A stretch of 64,000 nt of DNA from Rhodobacteraceae bacterium HLUCCA12 (lineage in GTDB: Bacteria > Pseudomonadota > Alphaproteobacteria > Rhodobacterales > Rhodobacteraceae), in assembly GCA_001314715.1 (NCBI GenBank), contig LJSV01000014.1:1-64000 (forward strand), written 5' to 3'. How positions within the stretch are numbered: the stretch's first letter is position 1; each line of letters opens with the position of its first letter. This document shows positions 50,534 to 59,587 of the stretch, one piece after another. The notes beneath the pieces were generated by a model. That model ran no database searches, had not been told where the DNA came from, and was given only the letters and a program-made list of their open reading frames with translations. The position numbers were made by a program, and so were the translations under genes.

Positions 50534-51426
50534 ACCGGCGGGCGGCGCTGCTGGCTGCGGCGGCGTTGATCTATGCCGGGTCGATCATGATCGGGATGTC
50601 CGCGCAGGGTTGGCTTGGTCTTGCCGCGATCTGGGCCCTTTTGCTGCTATACACCGTATTGATGCGCCCGGCCTCGCAATGGTCGGGCCGGGGGCTGGAA
50701 GGCGCGATACGCCTTGTGTCGACGCTTGCGGGAACGGCGGCCTTGTCGGGTATTTTGTGGTTGGCGGGGATGGGGCTGTCGTTGATGGCAGAAACCGTAC
50801 CGGTCTGGCCGGGGGTTGCACTGGCCGGGGCGGGCATGGTGCTTGCGCGCGGCGTCTGGAGTGCAAGGAAGGAAGCGCAAATGGATGCGTTCCTGGATGA
50901 GGCGCTATGGCAATTGCAGGGTGTTCAGGAACCCGCCGCAGCGAACGGCGTGCAACTGGCCACAGCCGACGATGACCTGCGCTGGAGCCGATTGTCGGCA
51001 GTCGTTTCACAGGTTGAACCCGCGCTGAGCCCGGCGCGGGCACGCCAGCTTGCCGCCACGCTCGCCCCCGATCTGGACCGCGGGTTCTATCGAGAGGCGA
51101 TGCGCGATCTGTCCGAACTGAGCGGCGCGGGCGCCGTGCGGGTGCAACTGGCGCTGATGGCCCGGCGCGAGGTGATGCCCGGGTGGGATGACGCCCCTAC
51201 GGCGGTGTCTCTGCTGGGGCGGGCGCTCGACCTGGATGCGGAAACCGCGGCGCAGGCCTGCGCGGTCGCCGATGCCCGGCTCTCGGAGCCCGGCGCTGAT
51301 CTGACCGAAGCTGCCGCCTTGCAAGCTGGGCTTGACGTGCGCCTTGCGGCACTGTCGCCGAACGATCCATTGCGCGCGCCCTTGGAACGTGTGCTGTCAC
51401 GGTTGAGGAGGGAGCGCCATGGCTGA
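50530..51426 (+). CDS. uncharacterised membrane protein inserted between rimM and trmD
   Basis: 298 aa; about 4 hydrophobic segments in the N-terminal third, then a helical Ala/Leu-rich domain; overlaps both neighbours. Confidence 0.75.
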   Translation: MNRRAALLAAAALIYAGSIMIGMSAQGWLGLAAIWALLLLYTVLMRPASQWSGRGLEGAIRLVSTLAGTAALSGILWLAGMGLSLMAETVPVWPGVALAGAGMVLARGVWSARKEAQMDAFLDEALWQLQGVQEPAAANGVQLATADDDLRWSRLSAVVSQVEPALSPARARQLAATLAPDLDRGFYREAMRDLSELSGAGAVRVQLALMARREVMPGWDDAPTAVSLLGRALDLDAETAAQACAVADARLSEPGADLTEAAALQAGLDVRLAALSPNDPLRAPLERVLSRLRRERHG

Positions 51427-52258
51427 CGATCCGCCAGGACCACGCTCGCACGGGCGGCTGTCGGCCCGGCCGACCTTGCAGCCGCGCGATCTGATGTCCG
51501 AGACCGGGCGCGCGCCGGGTTGCTGGACTGCGCGCGTCATTACCCTGTTTCCAGAGGCATTCCCCGGTGTCCTGGGCCTGTCGCTGACCGGCAAGGCACT
51601 GACGCAGGGATTGTGGGCGCTGGAGCCGGTCGATCTGCGCCCCTTTGGCGAGGGGCGGCATCGCAATGTCGACGACACGCCCGCCGGGGGCGGCGCCGGC
51701 ATGGTCTTGCGGGCCGATGTCATGGCGCGGGCCCTGGCCGCGGCCGGGGTCGCCCCCGGCGGGGCTGATCCGCGCCGGCCACTGGTCTACGTGTCGCCGC
51801 GGGGGCGGCGATTCGACCAGGCCATGGCGCGCCGCTTTGCGGCAGGGGATGGGCTGACTCTGATCTGCGGCCGATTCGAGGGGCTGGACGAGCGCGTGAT
51901 CGAGCATTTCGACATCGAAGAGGTGTCTTTGGGCGATTTCGTCCTGACAGGTGGCGAGATTGCGGCAATGGCCTTGATTGATGCGACGGTCAGGCTTATA
52001 CCGCGCGTGCTTGGGAATCAGGCATCCACGGAAGAGGAATCCTTTTCTGACGGGTTGCTGGAGCACCCGCACTATACCAAACCCCCCGTCTGGGAAGGCC
52101 GCGCGATACCGGAAGTTCTCTTGTCCGGGCACCACGCGAAAATCGTCGACTGGCGGAGGGAACAGGCCGAGAGGCTGACCAAGGAACGCCGCCCTGATCT
52201 CTGGCGGGCTTACCGTGAGCGTCACGGTGGGGACCCGGATAGAGACCAAGAGCTCTGA
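51419..52258 (+). CDS. trmD: tRNA (guanine-N1)-methyltransferase
   Basis: [56 protein letters not shown]. Confidence 0.96.
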   Translation: MADDPPGPRSHGRLSARPTLQPRDLMSETGRAPGCWTARVITLFPEAFPGVLGLSLTGKALTQGLWALEPVDLRPFGEGRHRNVDDTPAGGGAGMVLRADVMARALAAAGVAPGGADPRRPLVYVSPRGRRFDQAMARRFAAGDGLTLICGRFEGLDERVIEHFDIEEVSLGDFVLTGGEIAAMALIDATVRLIPRVLGNQASTEEESFSDGLLEHPHYTKPPVWEGRAIPEVLLSGHHAKIVDWRREQAERLTKERRPDLWRAYRERHGGDPDRDQEL

Positions 52259-52273
52259 GGGGGCATCACACGT

Positions 52274-52290
52274 CGCGGGAAGCACCCGCG
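52274..52290 (+). other. hairpin in the trmD-rplS intergenic region
   Basis: cgcggg-aagca-cccgcg, 21 nt upstream of rplS ATG. Confidence 0.4.
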
Positions 52291-52311
52291 CCATTGACAA
52301 GGATGACTGCG

Positions 52312-52695
52312 ATGAACCTGATTGCGCAGATCGAAGCCGAGCAGATTGCGGCGCTCGGCAAGGACATTCCCGATTTCAAGCCGGGCGACACCGTGCGTGT
52401 CGGCTATAAAGTGACCGAAGGGACGCGCTCGCGGGTGCAGAACTTCGAGGGCGTCTGCATCAGCCGGCGCGGCGGCAACGGCATCGGTGCCTCGTTCACC
52501 GTGCGCAAGATTTCCTTTGGCGAAGGTGTCGAGCGGATGTTCCCGCTCTATTCGACCAATATCGATTCCATCGCCGTGGTGCGTCGCGGCAAGGTGCGCC
52601 GGGCCAAGCTGTATTACCTGCGCGACCGCCGCGGCAAGTCGGCCCGGATCGCCGAAAAGACCAACTACCGCGCCCTTCGCGGCAGCGAAGGCTGA
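52312..52695 (+). CDS. rplS: 50S ribosomal protein L19
   Basis: [60 protein letters not shown]. Confidence 0.97.
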   Translation: MNLIAQIEAEQIAALGKDIPDFKPGDTVRVGYKVTEGTRSRVQNFEGVCISRRGGNGIGASFTVRKISFGEGVERMFPLYSTNIDSIAVVRRGKVRRAKLYYLRDRRGKSARIAEKTNYRALRGSEG

Positions 52696-52706
52696 GGAGC
52701 AGCGCC

Positions 52707-52928
52707 ATGAAAGATGCAATCCATCCCGAATATCACACGATCAACGTGAAGCTGGTCGACGGTACTGTCGTTCAGATGCGTTCGACCTGGGGCGCCGAGG
52801 GCGACACGCTGTCGCTGGATATCGACCCCTCGGTGCACCCGGCCTGGACCGGTGGTTCGACGCGCCTGATGGATACCGGCGGCCGCGTGTCGAAGTTCAA
52901 GAGCAAGTATTCCGGCCTCGGCTTCTGA
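52707..52928 (+). CDS. rpmE: 50S ribosomal protein L31
   Basis: [29 protein letters not shown]. Confidence 0.95.
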   Translation: MKDAIHPEYHTINVKLVDGTVVQMRSTWGAEGDTLSLDIDPSVHPAWTGGSTRLMDTGGRVSKFKSKYSGLGF

Positions 52929-52950
52929 GCCGCCGGAACGACCGATGGCA

Positions 52951-52983
52951 AGGGGCGCGGCGCTGGCTGCGCCCTTTTGCTTT
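52951..52983 (+). terminator. terminator after rpmE
   Basis: gggcgc…gcgccc followed by ttttgctttt. Confidence 0.65.
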
Positions 52984-53079
52984 TGGCGCGGCGGCGTGGT
53001 GCGATTGCTTGCGCATTCACGCATGTTTGACTAAGCCCGGTAGTATCATCACGCACTCGGGTTCAGGAACGCAGCACGC

Positions 53080-53889
53080 ATGGCGCATATCATTGTCACC
53101 GGCAACGAAAAGGGCGGATCGGGCAAATCCACCACCGCAATGCATATTGCCACCGCGCTTGCGCGGATGGGGCACAAGGTGGGCGCGCTGGATCTGGACC
53201 TGCGCCAGCGAAGTTTCGGACGCTACATCGAGAACCGCATCGCCTATTGCAAGGCCGAGGCGCTGGCCCTGCCGACGCCGGAATACCGCGATCTGCCCGA
53301 GGTCGATCCGGCCAGCCTGGGCCCGGAGGAAAACATCAGCGATCACCGGCTTTCGGTTGCCATGGCCGGGCTGGATGAAGAATGCGATTTCATCGTCATC
53401 GACTGCCCCGGCGCGCATACCCGGTTGAGCCAGGTCGCGCATTCGCTGGCCGACACGCTGATCACGCCGCTCAATGACAGTTTCATCGATTTCGACCTGT
53501 TGGCGCGGATCGACCCGTCAACCAACAAGGTGCTGGGCCCGTCGATCTATTCGGAAATGGTCTGGCAGGCGCGCCAACTGCGCGCGCAAGCGGGGCTGAA
53601 GCCGATTGACTGGATCGTCTTGCGCAACCGGATGGGGGCGCAGCAGATGCACAATAAGCGCAAGGTCGGCGAGGCGCTGACCCAGCTTTCCAAGCGGATC
53701 GGGTTTCGCGTGGCACCTGGGTTCACCGAGCGGGTGATCTTTCGCGAGCTGTTCCCGCGCGGCCTGACGCTGATGGATCTCAAGGATATCGGGATCGAGC
53801 AGTTGAACATGTCAAATATAGCCGCGCGGCAAGAGCTGCGCGACCTGTTGTCGGCTCTGAAGCTTCCGGGCGTGACGGTCAGTGTTTGA
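53080..53889 (+). CDS. mipZ: ParA-like division-plane positioning ATPase MipZ
   Basis: IIVTGNEKGGSGKSTTAMHIATALARMGHKVGALDLDLRQRSFGRYIENR. Confidence 0.92.
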   Translation: MAHIIVTGNEKGGSGKSTTAMHIATALARMGHKVGALDLDLRQRSFGRYIENRIAYCKAEALALPTPEYRDLPEVDPASLGPEENISDHRLSVAMAGLDEECDFIVIDCPGAHTRLSQVAHSLADTLITPLNDSFIDFDLLARIDPSTNKVLGPSIYSEMVWQARQLRAQAGLKPIDWIVLRNRMGAQQMHNKRKVGEALTQLSKRIGFRVAPGFTERVIFRELFPRGLTLMDLKDIGIEQLNMSNIAARQELRDLLSALKLPGVTVSV

Positions 53890-54052
53890 AGAAACGCTTT
53901 TCAGGAAGCGTGTTCGGAACCGATTTGTGCAGATCCTCCAGCCGCTCGGTAAAGCGGTCGGGTTCCTGCGTGGCAAACAGGTTGAACGGAAATTTACCCG
54001 TTTGCCCCATTTTCGTCAGCGACTCAGGCACATGTTTCATCGTCGTCTCCAT
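53879..54052 (-). CDS. small hypothetical protein (METTMKHVPESLTKMGQTGKFPFNLFATQEPDRFTERLEDLHKSVPNTLPEKRFFKH)
   Basis: ORF overlapping mipZ 3' end; plausible start at 54052 or 54040. Confidence 0.4.
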   Translation of the reverse strand: METTMKHVPESLTKMGQTGKFPFNLFATQEPDRFTERLEDLHKSVPNTLPEKRFFKH

Positions 54053-54227
54053 TCCTTGCCCGGACTCGCCGGACACATGTAAATTGCCCGGCCCATGCGG
54101 CGAAAATGTGGCGATGCAGGTGCCTTTTTGGCAATTCTGCCGGGCGGTTGACGGTTTCGAGGGCCTGGAATAAAAGGCGAACATTGGGCGTGTTTGACTT
54201 GCCCGTCCGCCGCCATAACTGGTGCCG

Positions 54228-55730
54228 ATGCTATCCCTGGTCTGGTTCAAACGCGATTTGCGCGTGGTCGATCATCCGGCCCTGGCCGCCGCCGCCGAGC
54301 GGGGCGCCGTGATACCGCTTTATATCGTCGAACCCGATCTTTGGGCCCAACCCGACGCCTCGGGCCGGCAATGGGCCTTCGTGGCCGAATGTCTGACCGA
54401 TCTTCGGCGCGAGCTGGTCGCGCTGGGGCAGCCGCTGCTGATTCGAACCGGTGAGGCGGTCGAGGTTCTGGCGCGGCTGAAGGCCTTGACCGGCTTCGTG
54501 CGGATCGTCTCGCACCAGGAAACCGGAAACGACTGGACCTTCGCACGCGACCGGCACGTTGCACAATGGGCGCGGGCGCATGGGGTCGAGTGGGTGGAAC
54601 TGCCGCAATCTGGCGTCGCGCGCGGCGCGCGCGACCGCGATGGCTGGGCGGCGCGGCGCAACGCCTTCATGGCCGGACCGCTGGCCAGGTTGCCGGCGCT
54701 GGAACCCGTGATCGAGGCGTCGGGGGGTGTGCCGAGCGCGCGTGCCCTGAACCTGGCGGACGACAGATGCGGCTTTCGCCAGATCGGCGGGCGGGCGCAG
54801 GCGCTGGACCTGATGGAGAGTTTTCTGGCGCAGCGCGGGCAGAACTATCGCACCGCGATGTCCTCGCCCTTGAGCGCCGAGCGCGCCTGTTCCCGGCTTT
54901 CGCCGTATCTGGCCCATGGCGTGTTGTCGCCGCGCGAGGTCGTTCATGCCACGGCAGCGGCCCGGCATCACCGGCGTGGCGCATGCGGCTGGAGCGCCTC
55001 GCTTGGAAGTTTCGAGTCGCGTCTGGCCTGGCGTGATCATTTCATCCAGAAGCTCGAGGATGAGCCAACGCTGGAGTATCGTACGCTTCACCCCGCCATG
55101 AATGACCTACGCCCGCGCCAGCCCGACCGCGCCCTGCTGGCGGCATGGGAAAGGGGCGAGACCGGCCTGCCCTTTGTCGATGCCTGCATGCGGTATCTGC
55201 GCGCGACCGGATGGCTGAACTTTCGCATGCGGGCGATGCTGGTTTCGGTGGCCGCGTATCAACTGTGGCTGGATTGGCGCGCGTTCGGCCCGGTTCTGGC
55301 AAGGCTCTTCACCGATTATGAACCGGGCATCCACTGGAGCCAGGTCCAGATGCAGTCGGGCACGACCGGGATCAATGCCATTCGCATGTACAATCCGGTG
55401 AAACAGGGGCTGGACCAGGACCCCGACGGGAACTTTGTCCGGTCGTGGGTGCCGGAACTGGCTCTTGTGCCCGATGCGTTTGTGCACGAACCCTGGCGCT
55501 GGCCGGATGCGCGCAGGGTGTTGGGCAAACGCTATCCCGAGCCGGTGGTCGACCCCGCCGCGGCTGCCCGCGAGGCGCGCGCCCGGATCGCCGCGCAGCG
55601 GGGGGTGGCCGGGTTTGCCGATCAGGCGGCGCGCATTGCGCAGCGACATGCCAGCCGCAAGGGACGCGGCAGGCCGGGCAGCCGCGACCGCCGCCCCGCG
55701 GATCGCGCGCAATTGTCGCTGGATCTGTGA
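54228..55730 (+). CDS. cryptochrome/DNA photolyase family protein
   Basis: LVWFKRDLRVVDHPAL; RLAWRDHFIQKL; TGLPFVDACMRYLRATGWLNFRMRAMLVS; HWSQVQMQSGTTGINAIRMYNPVKQ. Confidence 0.93.
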   Translation: MLSLVWFKRDLRVVDHPALAAAAERGAVIPLYIVEPDLWAQPDASGRQWAFVAECLTDLRRELVALGQPLLIRTGEAVEVLARLKALTGFVRIVSHQETGNDWTFARDRHVAQWARAHGVEWVELPQSGVARGARDRDGWAARRNAFMAGPLARLPALEPVIEASGGVPSARALNLADDRCGFRQIGGRAQALDLMESFLAQRGQNYRTAMSSPLSAERACSRLSPYLAHGVLSPREVVHATAAARHHRRGACGWSASLGSFESRLAWRDHFIQKLEDEPTLEYRTLHPAMNDLRPRQPDRALLAAWERGETGLPFVDACMRYLRATGWLNFRMRAMLVSVAAYQLWLDWRAFGPVLARLFTDYEPGIHWSQVQMQSGTTGINAIRMYNPVKQGLDQDPDGNFVRSWVPELALVPDAFVHEPWRWPDARRVLGKRYPEPVVDPAAAAREARARIAAQRGVAGFADQAARIAQRHASRKGRGRPGSRDRRPADRAQLSLDL

Positions 55731-55731
55731 C

Positions 55732-55896
55732 ATGGCCCGGATGCGGCGCAAGGGTGATTTGCCGAAAAAGGTCTGCGCGGTCTGCGGTCGGCCCTTTGCA
55801 TGGCGACGAAAATGGGCGCGGGTCTGGGATGAGGTGCGCCATTGCTCGCAGGCCTGTCGCGGGCGGCGCTCCGCCGCGCCGGATCGCGCGCAATGA
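55732..55896 (+). CDS. DUF2256 domain-containing zinc-finger-like small protein
   Basis: [46 protein letters not shown]. Confidence 0.85.
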   Translation: MARMRRKGDLPKKVCAVCGRPFAWRRKWARVWDEVRHCSQACRGRRSAAPDRAQ

Positions 55897-55906
55897 CGGC
55901 CCAATC

Positions 55907-55925
55907 TGGTAAGGCAAGCTTACCA
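55907..55925. promoter_or_regulatory. inverted repeat (candidate operator) upstream of malate synthase G
   Basis: TGGTAAG-GCAAG-CTTACCA perfect 7-bp arms. Confidence 0.5.
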
Positions 55926-55994
55926 ATCCTGTTGCCTATCGGAAACTTTTTCCCTAGTCCTGTGCGCGGACGACCGCACCAGAGGAGGAAAAGG

Positions 55995-58136
55995 ATGGCA
56001 AAGCGCATCAACAGGCAAGGGCTTCAGGTCGATGCACGGATGGTCGGGTTCATCGAAGACCGTGCCCTTCCCGGCACCGGCGTCGAGGCCGATCGCTTCT
56101 GGGCCGGCCTTTCGGCATTGGTCCACGATCTGGGGCCGAAGAACCGTGCCTTGCTGGATCGGCGCGAAACCATCCAGAAAGCGATCGACGATTGGCATAT
56201 TGCCCGTCGTGGCCAGTCCCACGATGCCGAGGAATATGCCGAATTTCTGCGCGAGATCGGCTATCTGCTGCCCGAGGGGCCGGATTTCACGATCCAGACG
56301 ACGCAGGTCGATCCCGAGATCGCCACCGTGCCGGGGCCGCAACTGGTGGTTCCGGTGATGAACGCGCGCTATGCGCTCAATGCCGCGAATGCGCGCTGGG
56401 GTAGCCTGTACGACGCCCTCTATGGCACCGATGCCCTGGGCGATCTGCCGCCCGGCGGTGGGTATGACGCGGCGCGCGGCGCACGGGTCGTGGCGCGCGC
56501 CAAGGCGTTTCTGGATGACGCCGCGCCGCTGGCGCGGGGCCTTCATGCTGATTGCGCAGGGTATCGGGTCGAGGGCGGGGCCCTTGTGCCGGCGCTGAAG
56601 AACCCGGCACAGTTCGCGGGCTATGCCGGCGCGCCGGATGCGCCCGACGCGATCGTTCTGCGCAACAACGGGTTGCATATCGTCGTGGATATCGACGCCG
56701 CGCATCCCATCGGAAAGACCGATCCCGCCCATGTCGCCGATATCCGGCTGGAAGCCGCGTTGTCGTCGATCATGGATTGCGAGGATTCCATTGCCGCTGT
56801 CGACGCCGAAGACAAGGTGCTGGCCTGGGGCAACTGGCTGGGCTTGATGACGGGCGATCTGGAAGAGACGCTTGAAAAGGGTGGGCGGACCGTGACCCGC
56901 CGCCTGAACCCCGACCTGACCTTTACCGCACCCAATGGCGGCACCCTTGCGCTCAAGGGCCGGGCACTGATGCTGGTGCGCAATGTCGGCCATCTGATGA
57001 CCAATCCCGCCGTGCTGGACCGCGACGGGAACGAGGCGTTCGAGGGGATTCTGGATGCGATGGTCACCACATTGTGTGCCATGCACGATCTGAAAAAGAC
57101 CGAAGGCATCCGCAATTCGCACGCCGGGTCGGTCTATGTGGTCAAGCCCAAGATGCATGGCCCCGAGGAAGTGGCTTTCGCCGACGCGATCTTTACCCAG
57201 GTCGAGGCCGCGCTGGGCTTGCCGCAATACACCGTCAAGCTGGGCATCATGGACGAAGAGCGCCGCACCAGCGCCAATCTCAAGGAGTGCATCCGCGCGG
57301 CGATGCACCGGGTCGCCTTCATCAACACCGGCTTCCTCGATCGCACCGGCGACGAGATTCACACCAGCATGGAAGCCGGGCCGATGATCCCCAAGGGCGA
57401 GATGAAGAATGCCGCCTGGATCAAGGCCTATGAGGACCGCAATGTCGATATCGGTCTGGCCTGCGGATTGCAGGGCAAGGCCCAGATCGGCAAGGGCATG
57501 TGGGCAATGCCCGATCTGATGGCGGACATGCTGGAACAGAAGATCGCCCACCCACTGGCGGGGGCGAACTGCGCCTGGGTGCCCAGCCCCACCGCCGCCA
57601 CACTGCATGCCACGCATTATCACGCCGTTGACGTTCTGGCCCGGCAGGCCGAATTGCGGGCAGGCGGCGCACGCGGCACTTTGTCGGATCTGCTGACGAT
57701 CCCGGTGGCCGACGGGCGCAACTGGACCGATGAGGACCTGACCCGCGAGATCGAGAACAACGCGCAGGGAATCCTGGGGTATGTCGTGCGCTGGGTCGAT
57801 CACGGGGTCGGATGTTCAAAAGTGCCTGATATCAACGATGTCGGCCTGATGGAGGACCGCGCAACCTGCCGCATTTCGAGCCAGGCACTGGCGAACTGGT
57901 TGCATCATGGCGTCGTCAGCGAGGCGCAGGTCATGGCCGGCCTGAAAAAGATGGCCGCGGTCGTGGACCGCCAGAATGCTGGCGATCCGGCCTATCGGCC
58001 CATGGCGCCCGGTTTCGACGGTTTTGCCTTCAAGGCCGCATGCGATCTGGTGTTCAAGGGCCGCGCGCAGCCTTCGGGCTATACCGAGCCCGTGCTGCAT
58101 GCCCGCCGCCTGGAATTGAAGGCCACGGCGGACTGA
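55995..58136 (+). CDS. glcB: malate synthase G
   Basis: [16 protein letters not shown]-type motif; ENN…[36 protein letters not shown]; about 714 aa. Confidence 0.95.
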   Translation: MAKRINRQGLQVDARMVGFIEDRALPGTGVEADRFWAGLSALVHDLGPKNRALLDRRETIQKAIDDWHIARRGQSHDAEEYAEFLREIGYLLPEGPDFTIQTTQVDPEIATVPGPQLVVPVMNARYALNAANARWGSLYDALYGTDALGDLPPGGGYDAARGARVVARAKAFLDDAAPLARGLHADCAGYRVEGGALVPALKNPAQFAGYAGAPDAPDAIVLRNNGLHIVVDIDAAHPIGKTDPAHVADIRLEAALSSIMDCEDSIAAVDAEDKVLAWGNWLGLMTGDLEETLEKGGRTVTRRLNPDLTFTAPNGGTLALKGRALMLVRNVGHLMTNPAVLDRDGNEAFEGILDAMVTTLCAMHDLKKTEGIRNSHAGSVYVVKPKMHGPEEVAFADAIFTQVEAALGLPQYTVKLGIMDEERRTSANLKECIRAAMHRVAFINTGFLDRTGDEIHTSMEAGPMIPKGEMKNAAWIKAYEDRNVDIGLACGLQGKAQIGKGMWAMPDLMADMLEQKIAHPLAGANCAWVPSPTAATLHATHYHAVDVLARQAELRAGGARGTLSDLLTIPVADGRNWTDEDLTREIENNAQGILGYVVRWVDHGVGCSKVPDINDVGLMEDRATCRISSQALANWLHHGVVSEAQVMAGLKKMAAVVDRQNAGDPAYRPMAPGFDGFAFKAACDLVFKGRAQPSGYTEPVLHARRLELKATAD

Positions 58137-58195
58137 ACCGCACGGGGCGGTGGTGCGACGACCTGGCGTTGCGCCCGCCCCGGCTGCGGGATCGT

Positions 58196-58217
58196 GCGTA
58201 TTTTTGGCAAGATGAAG
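58196..58217 (+). repeat. intergenic repeat copy C (core only, degenerate flanks)
   Basis: gcgtatttttggcaagatgaag. Confidence 0.7.
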
Positions 58218-58396
58218 CGCGGATCGTCCCTATAGGCGGGCTGCGGTGGTTGCGCTTCGTCGGGCAACAGGGGCGCAAATGACACAGGAACCCGCGATAA
58301 CCGACCGTATCGGCGGCGTTTTTCTGGACGTGCCGAAGGATTGACGATATTCTTGCCATCAAACGGGGCGCAACGACCCCGATACGAGAGGCAGTC

Positions 58397-59575
58397 ATGG
58401 CATTTCCTGAGCGGTTCGCGAACCTGCCGGAATACGCATTCCCGCGCCTGCGCGCGCTCCTCGATCACCGGCCCGCCGGTGGCGAACCCATTGCCATGAC
58501 CATTGGTGAGCCGCGCCACCCGATGCCGGATTTCGTGCCCGAGGTTCTGGCGCGCGCCACTGCCGGGTTTGCGCGCTATCCGGCCAACGAGGGGACGTCC
58601 GCATTGCTCGATGCCATTTCGGGCTGGGTGGGGCGCCGATATGGCGTCGCGCTGGCGCCTGAACGCCTGATGGCGCTGCACGGCACGCGCGAGGGGCTCT
58701 TCAACGCGGCGCTGGCCCTTTGTCCCGAGACGAAGAACGGGCAGAAACCCGTGGTGCTGATGCCGAACCCGTTCTACCAGGTCTATGCCGTGGCGGCGCT
58801 CGCGGTCGGGGCCGAGCCGGTCTATGTGCCTGCGCTGGCCGAGACCGGGTATCTGCCGGATTTCGGCGCATTGCCCACGGCGATTCTGGATCGGGCGGCG
58901 ATCGCCTATCTGTGCTCGCCGGCCAATCCGCAGGGCGCGGTGGCCAGCCGAGCGGACTGGGCGGCGCTCCTGCAACTGGCCGAGCGGCACGATTTCCGCA
59001 TCTTCGCCGATGAATGCTATGCCGAGATCTATCGCGACGATCCGCCGCCCGGCATCCTGTCGGTCGCCGAGGAGGTTGGCGCCGACCCCGAAAGGGTTCT
59101 GAGCTTTCATTCCCTGTCGAAGCGGTCGAACCTGCCCGGCCTGCGATCGGGTTTCGTGGCCGCGGGCCCACAGTCGATCAAGGCGATCCGGCAGTTGCGC
59201 GCCTATGCCGGTGCGCCCTTGCCCGAACCCTTGCAGGCCGTCGCCACCGCGGTCTGGGCCGACGAAGCCCATGTCGTGGAAAACCGTGCGCTCTACCGCG
59301 CCAAATACGCGCTTGCCGATGACATTCTGGGCGATCTGCCTGGCTATCATCCACCGCGGGCCGGTTTCTTTCTCTGGTTGCCGGTCGCGGATGGCGAGGA
59401 AGCCGCCATCCGCCTGTGGCAGGAAACCGGGGTGCGGGTGTTGCCCGGTGCCTATCTGTCGCGTGAGGTTGACGGTGTGAACCCCGGCGCAGGCCATATT
59501 CGCGTTGCCCTTGTCGCCCCCGAGGCGGAAACGCGGCGCGGCCTGACGCTTATCCGCGATTGTCTCTATTCCTGA
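58397..59575 (+). CDS. class I/II aminotransferase, succinyldiaminopimelate aminotransferase (DapC)-like
   Basis: IGEPRHPMPDFV; MPNPFYQVY; SFHSLSKRSNLPGLRSGFVAA. Confidence 0.88.
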   Translation: MAFPERFANLPEYAFPRLRALLDHRPAGGEPIAMTIGEPRHPMPDFVPEVLARATAGFARYPANEGTSALLDAISGWVGRRYGVALAPERLMALHGTREGLFNAALALCPETKNGQKPVVLMPNPFYQVYAVAALAVGAEPVYVPALAETGYLPDFGALPTAILDRAAIAYLCSPANPQGAVASRADWAALLQLAERHDFRIFADECYAEIYRDDPPPGILSVAEEVGADPERVLSFHSLSKRSNLPGLRSGFVAAGPQSIKAIRQLRAYAGAPLPEPLQAVATAVWADEAHVVENRALYRAKYALADDILGDLPGYHPPRAGFFLWLPVADGEEAAIRLWQETGVRVLPGAYLSREVDGVNPGAGHIRVALVAPEAETRRGLTLIRDCLYS

Positions 59576-59587
59576 ACGAGGATTCCC

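Noticed and set aside
55920-57803. 627-aa minus-strand ORF opposite malate synthase G
   Set aside because: Exact antisense of a strongly supported gene; no recognisable motifs.
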